Made by a program: the position numbers and the translations under genes
Notes under the pieces: model-generated
Database searches by the model: none
The model's input: the letters and a program-made list of their open reading frames with translations, nothing else
Told to the model about the DNA's origin: nothing
From: Verrucomicrobiales bacterium
GTDB lineage: Bacteria > Verrucomicrobiota > Verrucomicrobiia > Limisphaerales > J093
Direction of reading: 5' to 3'
DNA: 62,374 bases
Assembly: GCA_015075445.1 (NCBI GenBank)
Contig: JABTUJ010000047.1
Span: forward strand, 1 to 62,374
In this document: piece after piece, positions 24,836 through 33,957 of the stretch
Layout of the letters: every line of letters starts with the position of its first letter
How positions within the stretch are numbered: position 1 is the first letter of the stretch

Positions 24836-25726
24836 TCAGCGCGCGTTCAAGCTCGAGGTGCGGTCCGAGAGCCAGATCATGTCCTGGTTATTCGGCGACT
24901 CGACGTTGAGGGTCAACTGTCCGTTGTTCTTGGCGGGCGGTTTGGTGCGGGGATCGAGCCACTTCTTGATCTCGGCATGGCCGTCGGCGAAGGAGATGCC
25001 CGCGGCGCCATTATGATAGCTGGCGGGGAAGTCGATGATGCGCGCCCGGCCGGGGGCCTCAACCATCATGTTCGCGAACCCGCCGGCATTGATGCTGTCG
25101 GGGTGTTCGTCGAGCATGACGTAACACTGGGAAGGGGACGGGGCCACGATGTCGACGGTCTTGTAGTAAACGCGGTATTTTTTCGAGCTGACGTTGGCCT
25201 GGAACCCTGCCGGGTCGAGCCAATCTCCCGGCCCCCCGTAGGCCTGGCTCATGCCCATGCTGCGCACCCGCAGGAAGGTCCCGCCGGCATTGCGGACGGT
25301 GCTGCGATCGGCGGGGCAATGGTACACCTCAACCGCCGTGAGGTAATGGGCGAACTTCGACCGGGCGGGGTCGCGGAGGGCGGCGGTGTTGGTGTTGTCC
25401 GGGTTGCCGCCATTGAAATCGAGCCAACCATCCACCCAGGCGGTGGGCTCCACCGGCCGCACGTAGCCCGAGGAGGTCACCTTGTCGCGGTTGTCGTCGG
25501 CGTACATCTGCCAGACGAGCTGGAGCTGCTTGAGGTTCGCCATGCACTTGATGCCGTGCGCCTTCGCTTTGGCCCGGGCGAGGGCAGGCAACAACATGCC
25601 GGCGAGGATGGCGATGATCGCGATCACTACCAGCAACTCAATCAGCGTAAAGGCTCCGCAGCGCCGCGCACCGCCGGCACTCGGGCACCGAACAGATATT
25701 GGCGTTTTCACGATGCGGGGCAGCAT
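24836..25726 (-). CDS. Pseudopilin-like protein (prepilin N-terminal methylation, H-x9-DG)
   Basis: A 296-residue protein with a 24-residue leader and the methylation/cleavage motif GAFTLIELLVVIAIIAIL followed by a long helix (LLPALARAKAKAHG), the type IV pilin / type II secretion pseudopilin pattern. Near the C-terminus HNGAAGISFADGH is the H-x9-DG motif of the large Planctomycete/Verrucomicrobial pilin-like family. The globular part is ~250 residues with ADDNRDKV and CPADRST segments. It is one of three such genes in the window (others at 34271 and 48078), all unlinked to pilus assembly genes. Confidence 0.93.
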   Translation of the reverse strand: MLPRIVKTPISVRCPSAGGARRCGAFTLIELLVVIAIIAILAGMLLPALARAKAKAHGIKCMANLKQLQLVWQMYADDNRDKVTSSGYVRPVEPTAWVDGWLDFNGGNPDNTNTAALRDPARSKFAHYLTAVEVYHCPADRSTVRNAGGTFLRVRSMGMSQAYGGPGDWLDPAGFQANVSSKKYRVYYKTVDIVAPSPSQCYVMLDEHPDSINAGGFANMMVEAPGRARIIDFPASYHNGAAGISFADGHAEIKKWLDPRTKPPAKNNGQLTLNVESPNNQDMIWLSDRTSSLNAR

Positions 25727-25899
25727 GGACTAGAACCGCGTCCGAGGCAAGCAGTGGCTGTGCCGGGCAATGTACGGGGAGGGCGGCTGGCAACCCCGGC
25801 GGGGTCTCGGCCGACTTGAGCCCGGCGAGCCAGCGCCACGCGACTCTTGTCAACACCCGCCTCCCTCAGTAGGCTCCGCCCGAACATCGCGCGCTCAAC

Positions 25900-27234
25900 A
25901 TGAAGAAAGCCCACGTCTCCACCGAGTTTTTCCCCGGCATCGGCCCCATTCCCTACGAGGGACCCGACTCGAAGAATCCCCTGGCCTTCAAGTGGTACAA
26001 CCCGGAGGAGATCGTCGAGGGCAAGCCGATGAAGGACCATCTGCGCTTCTCGGTGGTGTACTGGCACACGATCCGCGGCGTCGGGGCGGACATGTTCAGC
26101 ATGACCCGCGCGTGGCAGCGGCCCTGGGAGGACGGCACCGACTCGCTCGAGATGGCCCTCAAGCGCGTGGGGGTGCTCTTCGAGTTCTGCCAGAAACTGG
26201 GGGTGCCCTTCTATGCGTTTCACGACCGCGACGTGGCCCCGGAAGGCCGCAACCTCCGGGAGACCAACAAGAACCTCGACCGCGTCGTGCGCGAGCTGAA
26301 GAAGTACCAGCGGGACACCGGCATCGGCCTCCTTTGGGGCACCGCCTGCCTGTTCGTTCACCCGCGCTACATGCATGGCGCCGCGACGAGCTGCAACGCC
26401 GACGTGTTCGCCCACGCCGCGGCCCAGGTGAAGAAGGCCATCGAGGTCACCCACGAACTGGACGGCGCCGGCTACGTCTTCTGGGGCGGCCGCGAAGGGT
26501 ACTCGACCCTGCTGAATACGGACATGAAGCGCGAGCTGGATCACCTGGGCGCGTTCCTGCACCTGGCCGTGGATTGGAAGAAGAAGATCGGCTTCCCAGG
26601 CCAGTTCTACATCGAGCCCAAGCCCAAGGAACCCACCAAGCACCAGTACGACTCCGACGCCGCGGCCTGCCTGAATTTCCTCCGGCAATACAATCTGCTC
26701 GGGCATCTCAAGCTGAACCTCGAGACCAACCACGCCACCCTGGCCGGCCACACGATGCAGCACGACCTCGAAGTCGCCGGGGCCGCCGGCGCCCTCGGCA
26801 GCATCGACGCCAACACCGGCGACCTCCTCCTGGGCTGGGACACCGACCAGTTCCCCACCGACATCTATCTCACCACCCAGATCATGCTCACGGTGCTCAA
26901 GTACGGTGGCTTCACCACGGGCGGCACCAACTTCGACGCGAAATGCCGCCGGGAGAGCTTTGAGCCGGTCGACCTGTTCCACGCCCACATCGGCGGCATG
27001 GACGCCTTCGCCCGCGGCCTCAAGATCGCCGCCCGCATTCGCGCGGATGGTCGGCTGGCCGAGTTTGTCCGCCAGCGGTACGCCTCCTGGGACAACGGCA
27101 TCGGCCGGGACATTGAAAAGCGCAAGGTGGGCTTCGAGGAACTGGAGGCCCACGCGCTGAAGCTCGGCGAAGTCCGCAACAACGCCAGCGGCCGGCAGGA
27201 GATGCTCGAGAACCTCATCAACGAGTTCATCTGA
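25900..27234 (+). CDS. xylA: Xylose isomerase
   Basis: A 444-residue enzyme that interconverts D-xylose and D-xylulose. The catalytic pair H108/D111 is in FYAFHDRD, the metal-binding Glu in FYIEPKPKEPTKHQYD is E239, and the further metal ligands are in NLETNHATLAGHTMQHDLE and DANTGDLLLGWDTDQFP. Length and sequence fit the class II xylose isomerase family. ATG 25900 gives the family-typical start (KKAHVSTEFFPGI). No xylulokinase is nearby; the neighbour 58 bp downstream is a glycosyltransferase. It belongs to pentose catabolism, possibly plant-polysaccharide related. Confidence 0.97.
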   Translation: MKKAHVSTEFFPGIGPIPYEGPDSKNPLAFKWYNPEEIVEGKPMKDHLRFSVVYWHTIRGVGADMFSMTRAWQRPWEDGTDSLEMALKRVGVLFEFCQKLGVPFYAFHDRDVAPEGRNLRETNKNLDRVVRELKKYQRDTGIGLLWGTACLFVHPRYMHGAATSCNADVFAHAAAQVKKAIEVTHELDGAGYVFWGGREGYSTLLNTDMKRELDHLGAFLHLAVDWKKKIGFPGQFYIEPKPKEPTKHQYDSDAAACLNFLRQYNLLGHLKLNLETNHATLAGHTMQHDLEVAGAAGALGSIDANTGDLLLGWDTDQFPTDIYLTTQIMLTVLKYGGFTTGGTNFDAKCRRESFEPVDLFHAHIGGMDAFARGLKIAARIRADGRLAEFVRQRYASWDNGIGRDIEKRKVGFEELEAHALKLGEVRNNASGRQEMLENLINEFI

Positions 27235-27292
27235 CCCGCCAACCCGCCGCAGCCGCGTGCCGCCCTCGCCGGGCCCGTCCGCTCCCCGCGCC

Positions 27293-28282
27293 ATGCAGCG
27301 CGTGCTGATCGAGTTCGTGGACTTCCCCGGGCTCGAGCGGGAACAGAATCCGTTCCTGCCGATGCTCCGGCAGCGCTTCGACCTGGTGGAGTCCGAGTAT
27401 CCGGACTACGTGGTGTTCACGCACGAGGGCCAGCGCCATCGGCTCTACCCCTGCACGAAGATCTACTACACCCAGGAGCGCTATCTCCCGGACTGGCGCG
27501 CCTGCGATTACGCGATCCTCTCGATCCAGCTCGACGATCCCCGCGCGTTTCATCTCCCCTACTACAGTCTCTGGCGGGACCCCCGACCCCTGCTCCGGAC
27601 CGGCACCGAAGACTGGGCGGCCGAACTCGCCCGCAAACGCGGCTTCTGCTCGTTCCTGGTCGGCTACGACGACCGCAGCGTGCACGTGCGGTCGCGCTTC
27701 TTCCACCAACTCGATGCCCGGAAGCGCGTGGACTCGGCCGGCCGCGGCCTCAACAACGTCGGCTGGCAGGTCCCCCCCGGGGTTCCGCCCAAACTCGAGT
27801 TCCTCAGCCGGTACAAGTTCCACCTCGCGTTCGAGAACGCCGCGGTGCGCGGCTACACCACCGAGAAGATCACCGACGCCTTTGCCGCCCGCACCGTCCC
27901 GATCTACTGGGGCGACGAGACCGTCACCGCTCAGTTCAACCCGGACGCGTTCATCCACCGCCGCGACTTCGATTCAGACGAGGCCTGCATCGAGCACATC
28001 CTGGCCGTGGACGCCGATGACGCCCGGTACCTGCGCTATCTCAGCGCGCCGCCTTTCCGCGACAACCGGCCCAATGCCGAGTGGGACCACACCCGCTTGC
28101 TCGACTTCTTCGACCGCATCCTGGCCACGCCCCCGCGGCCCGTGGCGCAGCGACGCTGGTTCTTCGGGCTTACCAGGTGGCGGCTGTTGAAGCGCGTGAA
28201 AACGCACGCCGAAAAGGGCATGGAAACGTCCGAGGAACGCTTCCGGCAACGCACGCAAGCCGCCGGTCCGCCTCCCTGCTAG
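27293..28282 (+). CDS. GT10 fucosyltransferase-like protein
   Basis: A 329-residue protein (ATG 27293; GTG 27257 is an in-frame alternative). The segment FHLAFENAAVRGYTTEKITDAFAARTVPIYWG is the hallmark acceptor/donor motif of GT10 alpha-1,3/4-fucosyltransferases (E-N ... Y-x-T-E-K ... P-x-Y). No signal peptide, so it is cytosolic or peripheral. It would transfer fucose or a related sugar from a GDP-sugar during glycan building. It directly follows xylA and the two may share a transcript, though the functions are not obviously linked. Confidence 0.85.
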   Translation: MQRVLIEFVDFPGLEREQNPFLPMLRQRFDLVESEYPDYVVFTHEGQRHRLYPCTKIYYTQERYLPDWRACDYAILSIQLDDPRAFHLPYYSLWRDPRPLLRTGTEDWAAELARKRGFCSFLVGYDDRSVHVRSRFFHQLDARKRVDSAGRGLNNVGWQVPPGVPPKLEFLSRYKFHLAFENAAVRGYTTEKITDAFAARTVPIYWGDETVTAQFNPDAFIHRRDFDSDEACIEHILAVDADDARYLRYLSAPPFRDNRPNAEWDHTRLLDFFDRILATPPRPVAQRRWFFGLTRWRLLKRVKTHAEKGMETSEERFRQRTQAAGPPPC

Positions 28283-28291
28283 TACCCACCG

Positions 28292-28365
28292 CACCCTCCG
28301 CCTCCTCACGTCGGCGCCTACGATCTGGCACCCTCCGCCTCCTCACGTCGGCGCCTACGATCTGG
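28292..28365 (+). repeat. Tandem 37-bp repeat with a GGCGCCGACGTGAGGAGG core
   Basis: Two perfect 37-bp copies (28292-28328, 28329-28365) lie between the GT10 and oxidoreductase genes. Their core (CCTCCTCACGTCGGCGCC) is the reverse complement of the core of the three 31-bp copies at 32173-32265, so the element is dispersed and found in both orientations. Confidence 0.85.
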
Positions 28366-28446
28366 GACGCGGCGCCGACTCCGCGACTCCCTGCTTTTCG
28401 CATCGCCACAGCCCGGGCCGCGCGGCAGAGTGCGCCCTGACAAATC

Positions 28447-29760
28447 ATGAAAACACTGACTCGTCGAAGTTTTCTGCAGCACTCGGGCGCCCTCGCCACG
28501 TTGCCGGTGCTGGGTGGACTCGCCCTCCCCGCCTCCAGCCGCGCCGCCGCCAGCGAAAGAATCCGCGTGGGGCTCATCGGCTGCGGCGGCATGGGCAAGG
28601 GTGACCTGTCCACCTTCTTCCTCAACCCGGAGGTCGAGTGCCCGGTCGTCTGTGATCCGGATGACCACCAGTTGGCCAGCGCCGCCAGCATGGTCGAGGA
28701 GAAGCGCGGGAAACGGCCCGAGACGGTGAAGGACTTCCGGCGCGTCGTGGAGCGGGCGGATGTAGACGCGGTGATCATCGCCACACCCGATCACTGGCAC
28801 GCCTTGCCCACGGTACTGGCCTGCCAGGCGGGGAAGGATGTGTACGTCGAGAAGCCGCTCGCCCTGACCATCGCCGAGGGGCGCGCGATGATCGAGGCGG
28901 CCAGGCGCCACGGCCGCGTCTGCCAGATGGGGGCGCAACGCCTGAGCAGCCCCACCTACCGCGAAGCCACGGATTTCGTCCGCTCAGGCCAACTCGGCAA
29001 GGTGGGCCTCGTCCGCGCCTGGGCCTACCTCGACTGGATCCGGCCCATCGGCAACCCGCCCGACGCCGCGCCGCCGGCCCACCTCGACTACGACCTCTGG
29101 CTCGGACCCGCCCCCAAACGCCCGTACAACCCCAACCGCTGCCACTTCAACTTCCGGTGGTTCTGGGACTACGCCGGCGGACTGATGACCGACTGGGGCG
29201 TGCACCTGATCCAGGTGCTGCTGTGGGGCATGGGCAGCGAACCCCCGAAAGCCGTGCTGTCCAGCGGCGGCAAGTACGTCCTCGAAGACAACTCCGAGAC
29301 GCCGGACACCCAGATGACCGTCTATGACTTCCCGACCTACACCTTGGTCTGGGAACACAAGGTGGGCATCGGCCTCGGCCTCTACAACCGCCCGTGGGGC
29401 ATGGCCTTCGTCGGCACCGAAGGCACCCTCGTCATCAACGACACCGGCTGGGAAATCCTGCGCGAGCCCAGCAAGGACGCCCTCGAACCGAAGAAGTTCC
29501 CCGGCGGTCCGGACCCGCGCCCGGCCCATGTCCGCAATTTCCTCGACTGCATCAAGTCGCGGCAGGCGCCGGTCGAGAACCTCGACGTCGGCCACCACGT
29601 CTCGACCGTCGCGCACCTGGGCAACATCGCGCTGCGCACCGGCCGTCGCATTGTCTGGGACCCGGCCGGCGAGTCGGTCGTGGGCGATGCCGACGCCAAC
29701 CAGTTGGTGACCGTGCCCTACCGGACGCCGTGGAAGCTGCCGTACCTGCGCCCGGCTTGA
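28447..29760 (+). CDS. Gfo/Idh/MocA-family oxidoreductase with Tat-type leader
   Basis: A 437-residue exported oxidoreductase. The leader has TRRSFLQ and a hydrophobic stretch, a twin-arginine signal. It is followed by the NAD-binding start IRVGLIGCGGMGKGD, then the substrate motif VEKPLALT (Lys-Pro catalytic region) and the second-domain motif GGLMTDWGVHLIQ that contains the conserved Asp and His. This fits the secreted Gfo/Idh/MocA subfamily common in Verrucomicrobia and Planctomycetes. These enzymes act on sugars or inositols, but the substrate is unknown here. Encoded 165 bp after the GT10 gene and convergent with a glycosidase-like gene. Confidence 0.9.
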   Translation: MKTLTRRSFLQHSGALATLPVLGGLALPASSRAAASERIRVGLIGCGGMGKGDLSTFFLNPEVECPVVCDPDDHQLASAASMVEEKRGKRPETVKDFRRVVERADVDAVIIATPDHWHALPTVLACQAGKDVYVEKPLALTIAEGRAMIEAARRHGRVCQMGAQRLSSPTYREATDFVRSGQLGKVGLVRAWAYLDWIRPIGNPPDAAPPAHLDYDLWLGPAPKRPYNPNRCHFNFRWFWDYAGGLMTDWGVHLIQVLLWGMGSEPPKAVLSSGGKYVLEDNSETPDTQMTVYDFPTYTLVWEHKVGIGLGLYNRPWGMAFVGTEGTLVINDTGWEILREPSKDALEPKKFPGGPDPRPAHVRNFLDCIKSRQAPVENLDVGHHVSTVAHLGNIALRTGRRIVWDPAGESVVGDADANQLVTVPYRTPWKLPYLRPA

Positions 29761-29810
29761 GGTGCTGAACTCTTTCGCTCCGCAATGGCGAGAGAAGGCG
29801 GCCACGCCCG

Positions 29811-32078
29811 TCACTCGACCGCCACTTCGTACAGCATGCGCGCGCCGCTGGAAGCGTCGCCGGCCACGTCCGCAGTGAAGGTGAGTTGACCGTCGTTCTT
29901 GGTTGAGGGCACTTCCGCCAGACGCCGACCGCTGGGGGCGAGCGCCCACACGCGGTAACGCCCCGGCAAGGATGCCGCGAGGATCACCTCCGCCTTGCCG
30001 GCGCGGATCAGATGCGGCATCCGCCCCCAGTCAAGCAGGATCTGGCGCGCCTCCTCGGCGTACTTGATGTCCGTGTTCTGCAAGTCGGTCAGGTGGGTGA
30101 CCAAGAGCCGCCGGCTGCTCCGAATGGGTTCGCGGTCCAAAGCGCTCACCCACACCGTCGCGTCCGCTCCCGCCACCCGCACCGTCACGCCACCTTGGGC
30201 GGCGTGCACGGTCTGGCCGGCCGGGGCGTAACCGCCGGCCGTCCGCGGCGTGTCCAGGACGAGCCGGTCGCTGGGCGCGTCGATCCAAACCTGGCCGGTC
30301 TCGCTCTGGTAGCTCTTCCGGGCAGGATCGGTCGCGTTCGCGGACGTCACCAGCCGGCGCTGCTTCACGGCACTCCAGAGGGCCGCGTCGTCAATGCCGT
30401 AAGGGTTGGCGATCCGCGCGCTCTCCGGGCCCCAGGCATCGACCGGCGTCTTCCATCCCAGCGGCAGGACCAGGTCATGCGGCAGCGCACGCGCGGGCTC
30501 GGGCAGCCAATGCGTCCCGATGCGCGTCACCCAGGCCAGCCAATGCCACGAGGGCGCGAGCGTCGGGACCTTCTTCGGCGGTTCCGCCAGGTCGGCAGGC
30601 GTCATCACCACCGCCACCGAGTGGGGCGCCGGCTGAAGGTCACCCCGCAGGAACAATAAGAGGGACGCCCGCTCGGCGGCCTGACCCAGCGGATCGCAGG
30701 CCATGTCGAAGTAGTTGATGCGTGACGGGGTGAACATGGCTTCCCGGCTGTGGCTGTAGGCGAAGCGCCAGATCCCGTCCCAATCCTGCAGCGCGCCGAG
30801 GGCGCCGGTCAGAATGCCCCCCACACCCCGGAACCGGCCCGGCCCGGAATAGTTGTACTCGGTGATGGTGAACGGCCGGTCGAAGAGGCGCGTGAAGCTA
30901 AGGTTGCGCCCGCCGGTGGCGCCGCCGGCCAGCGGGCTGGTGTTCGGGCAACGGCTGGGCAACCGCCACGAACCCTCGAGGAATTGCGGGTGATCCACGT
31001 AGAAATGGTCGTCCACATAGTCGTACACGGCGCGGGCACCCTGGTCGGTGGTGAAGCGGGTCCAGGAATTGGCGTTGCTCACAAGCGCGCGGCACCCGAG
31101 GTCTTCGCGCAGGAACCGCTTCATCCGCGTCACCATGTCCCGCTCGGTCTCGGCGAAGAACAGGAGGCAGTCGCGCGTGCGCAGCTTGCTGTCGTAGATG
31201 TTCTCCGGCAGCGCGACCGAGCCTTGGGCGAGTTCCTCGCCTTCGCCGAGTTCACCGCCCCAGGCCGCGGCGAGGGCGGCGCGGTCCGCGTAGCGCTTCG
31301 CCAGCCAGCGGTTCCAGGCCTGTTGCCACTCGGGGTAAGTGCGCAGGTCCTTGAGGAAGTTGCCAAAGTTGCCCTCGTTGATCATCGCCAGCCAGGCGAG
31401 GGCCGGCTCGTCGGCGTAGCGGCGCTGGGTGTAGGGATTGACGTGATCGAGGAACGCGCGGCTGAACGCCTTCCAGTTCTCGAAGGCCCCGGCGTGCACC
31501 GGCACGAGGATCTTGAACGTATCCATGGGCACCGATCCGTCCCGGTCCACCCCGATGTCGCGCCAGGGCACAGGCCGCGACACGAAGAGGTCGGTGGTGA
31601 GGTAGATGCCACGGCGGATCAGGGCCGCCATCAGATAGTCGAACTGGTCCAGCTTCTGCGGGTTGAGCTTCGTTGTCGGCCGTTGGCCCTGGGTAAGATC
31701 CCGCTCGTAGTGATGAATGCGCAGGGCGTTGTAGCCGAGGCGGACCAGGCGCTCGGCCAAGCGGTCCGCTTCCTCCTTCGACATGTAGTGCGCGCCGAAA
31801 CACAGGTTCACGCCATAGAAGCGACGCGACACCTCCGGAGAACGCTCGAAGGCGAAGTGCCCCGCCCGATTCACGATCACCCAGCCGTGCTTGCCCGCCG
31901 GGGCGTCGACCAGTCCCATCGCCGAAAAGTCCAGGGCCGACCCGGGCTCGATGTCCAACTCGGGTTGCAGCGGGATCCAGTCGGGCCCGGCGGTGATAGT
32001 CACCGGCGCAGCGGGTTCAGCAGCGGAGGCGCAGGTCAGGGCGACGACCAGGCAGGCGGGAAGGAGCATGACTTTCAT
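29811..32078 (-). CDS. Secreted glycoside hydrolase of clan GH-A type
   Basis: A 755-residue exported enzyme starting at ATG 32078, with a signal peptide (about 1-20). The region ~85-420 reads as a TIM barrel: YGVNLCFGAHYMSKEEADRL, LVRLGYNALRIHHYERD, then the acid/base glutamate in LAMINEGNFGNF (E235) and a likely nucleophile in FTITEYNYSGP (E407), 172 residues later. This two-glutamate pattern suits clan GH-A (cellulase-like or beta-galactosidase-like). The C-terminal ~300 residues are beta-rich (VTVRVAGADATVWVSAL). Substrate unknown. Divergent promoter region holds the tandem 31-bp repeat. Confidence 0.78.
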   Translation of the reverse strand: MKVMLLPACLVVALTCASAAEPAAPVTITAGPDWIPLQPELDIEPGSALDFSAMGLVDAPAGKHGWVIVNRAGHFAFERSPEVSRRFYGVNLCFGAHYMSKEEADRLAERLVRLGYNALRIHHYERDLTQGQRPTTKLNPQKLDQFDYLMAALIRRGIYLTTDLFVSRPVPWRDIGVDRDGSVPMDTFKILVPVHAGAFENWKAFSRAFLDHVNPYTQRRYADEPALAWLAMINEGNFGNFLKDLRTYPEWQQAWNRWLAKRYADRAALAAAWGGELGEGEELAQGSVALPENIYDSKLRTRDCLLFFAETERDMVTRMKRFLREDLGCRALVSNANSWTRFTTDQGARAVYDYVDDHFYVDHPQFLEGSWRLPSRCPNTSPLAGGATGGRNLSFTRLFDRPFTITEYNYSGPGRFRGVGGILTGALGALQDWDGIWRFAYSHSREAMFTPSRINYFDMACDPLGQAAERASLLLFLRGDLQPAPHSVAVVMTPADLAEPPKKVPTLAPSWHWLAWVTRIGTHWLPEPARALPHDLVLPLGWKTPVDAWGPESARIANPYGIDDAALWSAVKQRRLVTSANATDPARKSYQSETGQVWIDAPSDRLVLDTPRTAGGYAPAGQTVHAAQGGVTVRVAGADATVWVSALDREPIRSSRRLLVTHLTDLQNTDIKYAEEARQILLDWGRMPHLIRAGKAEVILAASLPGRYRVWALAPSGRRLAEVPSTKNDGQLTFTADVAGDASSGARMLYEVAVE

Positions 32079-32172
32079 GGCAGAACACGGGCTGATGTCG
32101 GCCCGCAGCCTCCCGTCAAATCCGATGGCCGACAAGCCAAAGTGCTGCCGAGTCGCTACAGCCACCCTGCCC

Positions 32173-32265
32173 GTAGGCGCCGACGTGAGGAGGCGAAGTC
32201 GCTGTAGGCGCCGACGTGAGGAGGCGTAGTCGCAGTAGGCGCCGACGTCAGGAGGCGTGGTGGCG
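32173..32265 (-). repeat. Tandem 31-bp repeat, opposite orientation to 28292-28365
   Basis: Three 31-bp copies begin at 32173, 32204 and 32235 with shared core GTAGGCGCCGACGTGAGG (third copy has GTCAGG). They lie upstream of the glycosidase start on its strand. The shared core with 28292-28365 shows a dispersed family. They are not CRISPR repeats because no unique spacers separate them. Confidence 0.85.
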
Positions 32266-32317
32266 ATGGCCCGGCCCGACAACGCGCACAACGTACAGCC
32301 CGTGTGGATCCGCCGGA

Positions 32318-33481
32318 TCAAGGCTGGCCCTGGCGCTGGCGCACCCAGTTCATGGCCTCGGATTCGCCGTACACCTTGAATCGGTCGAAGTAGCTGGTCA
32401 CCTCCGCTTCCGTGGCCGTCTCCAGCCAGCGGTCGAACACCCGGCCGTTCTCGCGCGCCGCGGCTCTGCGCTGGTCCAGTTGGACCACATACTCATTCAC
32501 CGTGCCCGGAAGGAACTCGTAGGCGCGGTCGGGGTCGAGTGGCATGAGGACGATTCGCTCCACTGCCGTTCCGACCAATTGGCCGATCAGGGTGTGGGAG
32601 CCCTCGCCCACGGTGAGCTGTTCGCCGAGACGCAGGCCGTAACGCGCCAGTTGCTCGGCCGCCGCCGGGTCACCCGCCTCGAGGTACCGCGTTTGGAGCG
32701 CGGCCACGTCTTGCGCCAGGCCTTTCAACTGGGCGAGATGCGGCAGGTGCGCCGTCGCCGTGCCCAAGGCCTTGGCTTCAGCCGCTGACCGGCCCGCCTG
32801 CAAATACAGCTCCTCCGTGGTCAGCATGGCGTCGAGCACGTAGTCGTCGAACCGCGCCTTGCCGTTCGCCGCCGCCAGGTCCGCAATCGCCTCTTCGAGC
32901 CGGCCCTGTTGGAAGTGGTCCCGCGCCGAGAGGTAATCGGCCAGGGCGTTGTCCGGGGCCGCCGCTTTGAGCCGGTCCAAGCGTTCGCGCTTCGCCTCAG
33001 GCCCGTCCGAGAGACCCGAAGCAGAGACCAACACGCGCGGATCGTCCGGGAAATACGCGAGGGCCAGGCGCAGGTAATCCTCGCCGGCGCCGGCCTGACG
33101 CAGGGCCAGCAAGTCCGCCGCGTTCGTCCGCCCCGCAGCAAGCCACTGCTCGATCACTTCCGGCGGCAGCGGCGGCGTCTCGCCGCTTTCGTCGAAGAGA
33201 CGGGCGAGCCAGTGCCCGTCCCCGCTCTCGCGGGACAGACTCGCGAACCCGTTGGTGCCGGCTGCAGGGCCTGTGCCTGCGGTCGGGACCGCCGCGTTCG
33301 AGGGCATCGCCGCATTGGCGCCAATCCCCGGGTCCGCCCGCGACTCGAGGGCAGGCGCACCCGACCGCCGGTTCGCGCCGTCCCGGCCAGCGAGGCGCAC
33401 GAGCACTCCGGTCAGGATCAACACCCCGATTGCGGCCATCACGATGCGTGCGCGCATGCCGATTGGACAGGGCCGGGCCAT
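32318..33481 (-). CDS. Conserved hypothetical membrane-anchored helical protein
   Basis: A 387-residue protein from ATG 33481. One membrane helix occurs near the N-terminus (IVMAAIGVLILTGVLVRLAG), then an Ala/Gly/Thr-rich linker. The rest is alanine-rich and helical, with TPR-like pairs (FPDDPRVLVSASGLSD, LDRLKAAAPDNALADYLSARDHFQQGRLEEAIADLAAAN). A ~100-residue C-terminal region follows. It is probably periplasmic, tethered to the inner membrane, and may act in protein-protein contacts. No family recognised with confidence. Confidence 0.72.
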   Translation of the reverse strand: MARPCPIGMRARIVMAAIGVLILTGVLVRLAGRDGANRRSGAPALESRADPGIGANAAMPSNAAVPTAGTGPAAGTNGFASLSRESGDGHWLARLFDESGETPPLPPEVIEQWLAAGRTNAADLLALRQAGAGEDYLRLALAYFPDDPRVLVSASGLSDGPEAKRERLDRLKAAAPDNALADYLSARDHFQQGRLEEAIADLAAANGKARFDDYVLDAMLTTEELYLQAGRSAAEAKALGTATAHLPHLAQLKGLAQDVAALQTRYLEAGDPAAAEQLARYGLRLGEQLTVGEGSHTLIGQLVGTAVERIVLMPLDPDRAYEFLPGTVNEYVVQLDQRRAAARENGRVFDRWLETATEAEVTSYFDRFKVYGESEAMNWVRQRQGQP

Positions 33482-33957
33482 CGACGTCACACCGTGACTG
33501 ACGTCTGGGCGATCATGCCTGCGGACGTTGACGGCAACATCCAAGCGCTGCTCGGGGGCTTCCGCGTGTTCGCAGGGAATCCAAGGCGCTCTAAGTCATG
33601 GGCGCGATTCGGGCAACGTCGCTCCGCCACGACTTTCTCTTGCCCCGGCTGCCGCTCGCATTCCCTCCTCCGCTCTTGCTCTTGCTCTTGCTCTTGCTCT
33701 GACCCGACCCCGCATGGACCCACCACAAGACTCCGGACCGCTGGCGTACCGAACATCGGGCGACGTTGCGGAGGAAGAGCAAGAGCAAGAGCAAGAGCAA
33801 GAGCAAGAGCAAGAGCAAGAGCATGAGAGCGCAGGAGGTGGAGCAGGAACCTCGCGCCGCTCGTCGGGCTCGGGGATCCGACGCCTTTCCTCGAAGTGCG
33901 CCAATTGGATGAGGAAGCGATTGAACGAAAACCGTCCCGCCCCTGTCGGAGCCCACG
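33482..33957. other. Non-coding region with inverted hexamer repeat
   Basis: No gene supported. It holds GCTCTT repeats at 33672-33700 and eight AAGAGC repeats at 33775-33822, which are complementary and could form a ~28-bp hairpin with a ~74-nt loop. The adjoining frames give only low-complexity Glu-Gln or Leu strings, so they are not counted as genes. Confidence 0.75.
33672..33822. repeat. Complementary GCTCTT/AAGAGC hexamer arrays
   Basis: Left array: four-and-five-sixths GCTCTT units (33672-33700). Right array: eight AAGAGC units (33775-33822). They face each other and would pair in RNA or single-stranded DNA. Confidence 0.9.

Noticed and set aside
32173..32265. Possible CRISPR array
   Set aside because: Units are contiguous with nearly identical sequence throughout and no unique spacers; no cas genes.
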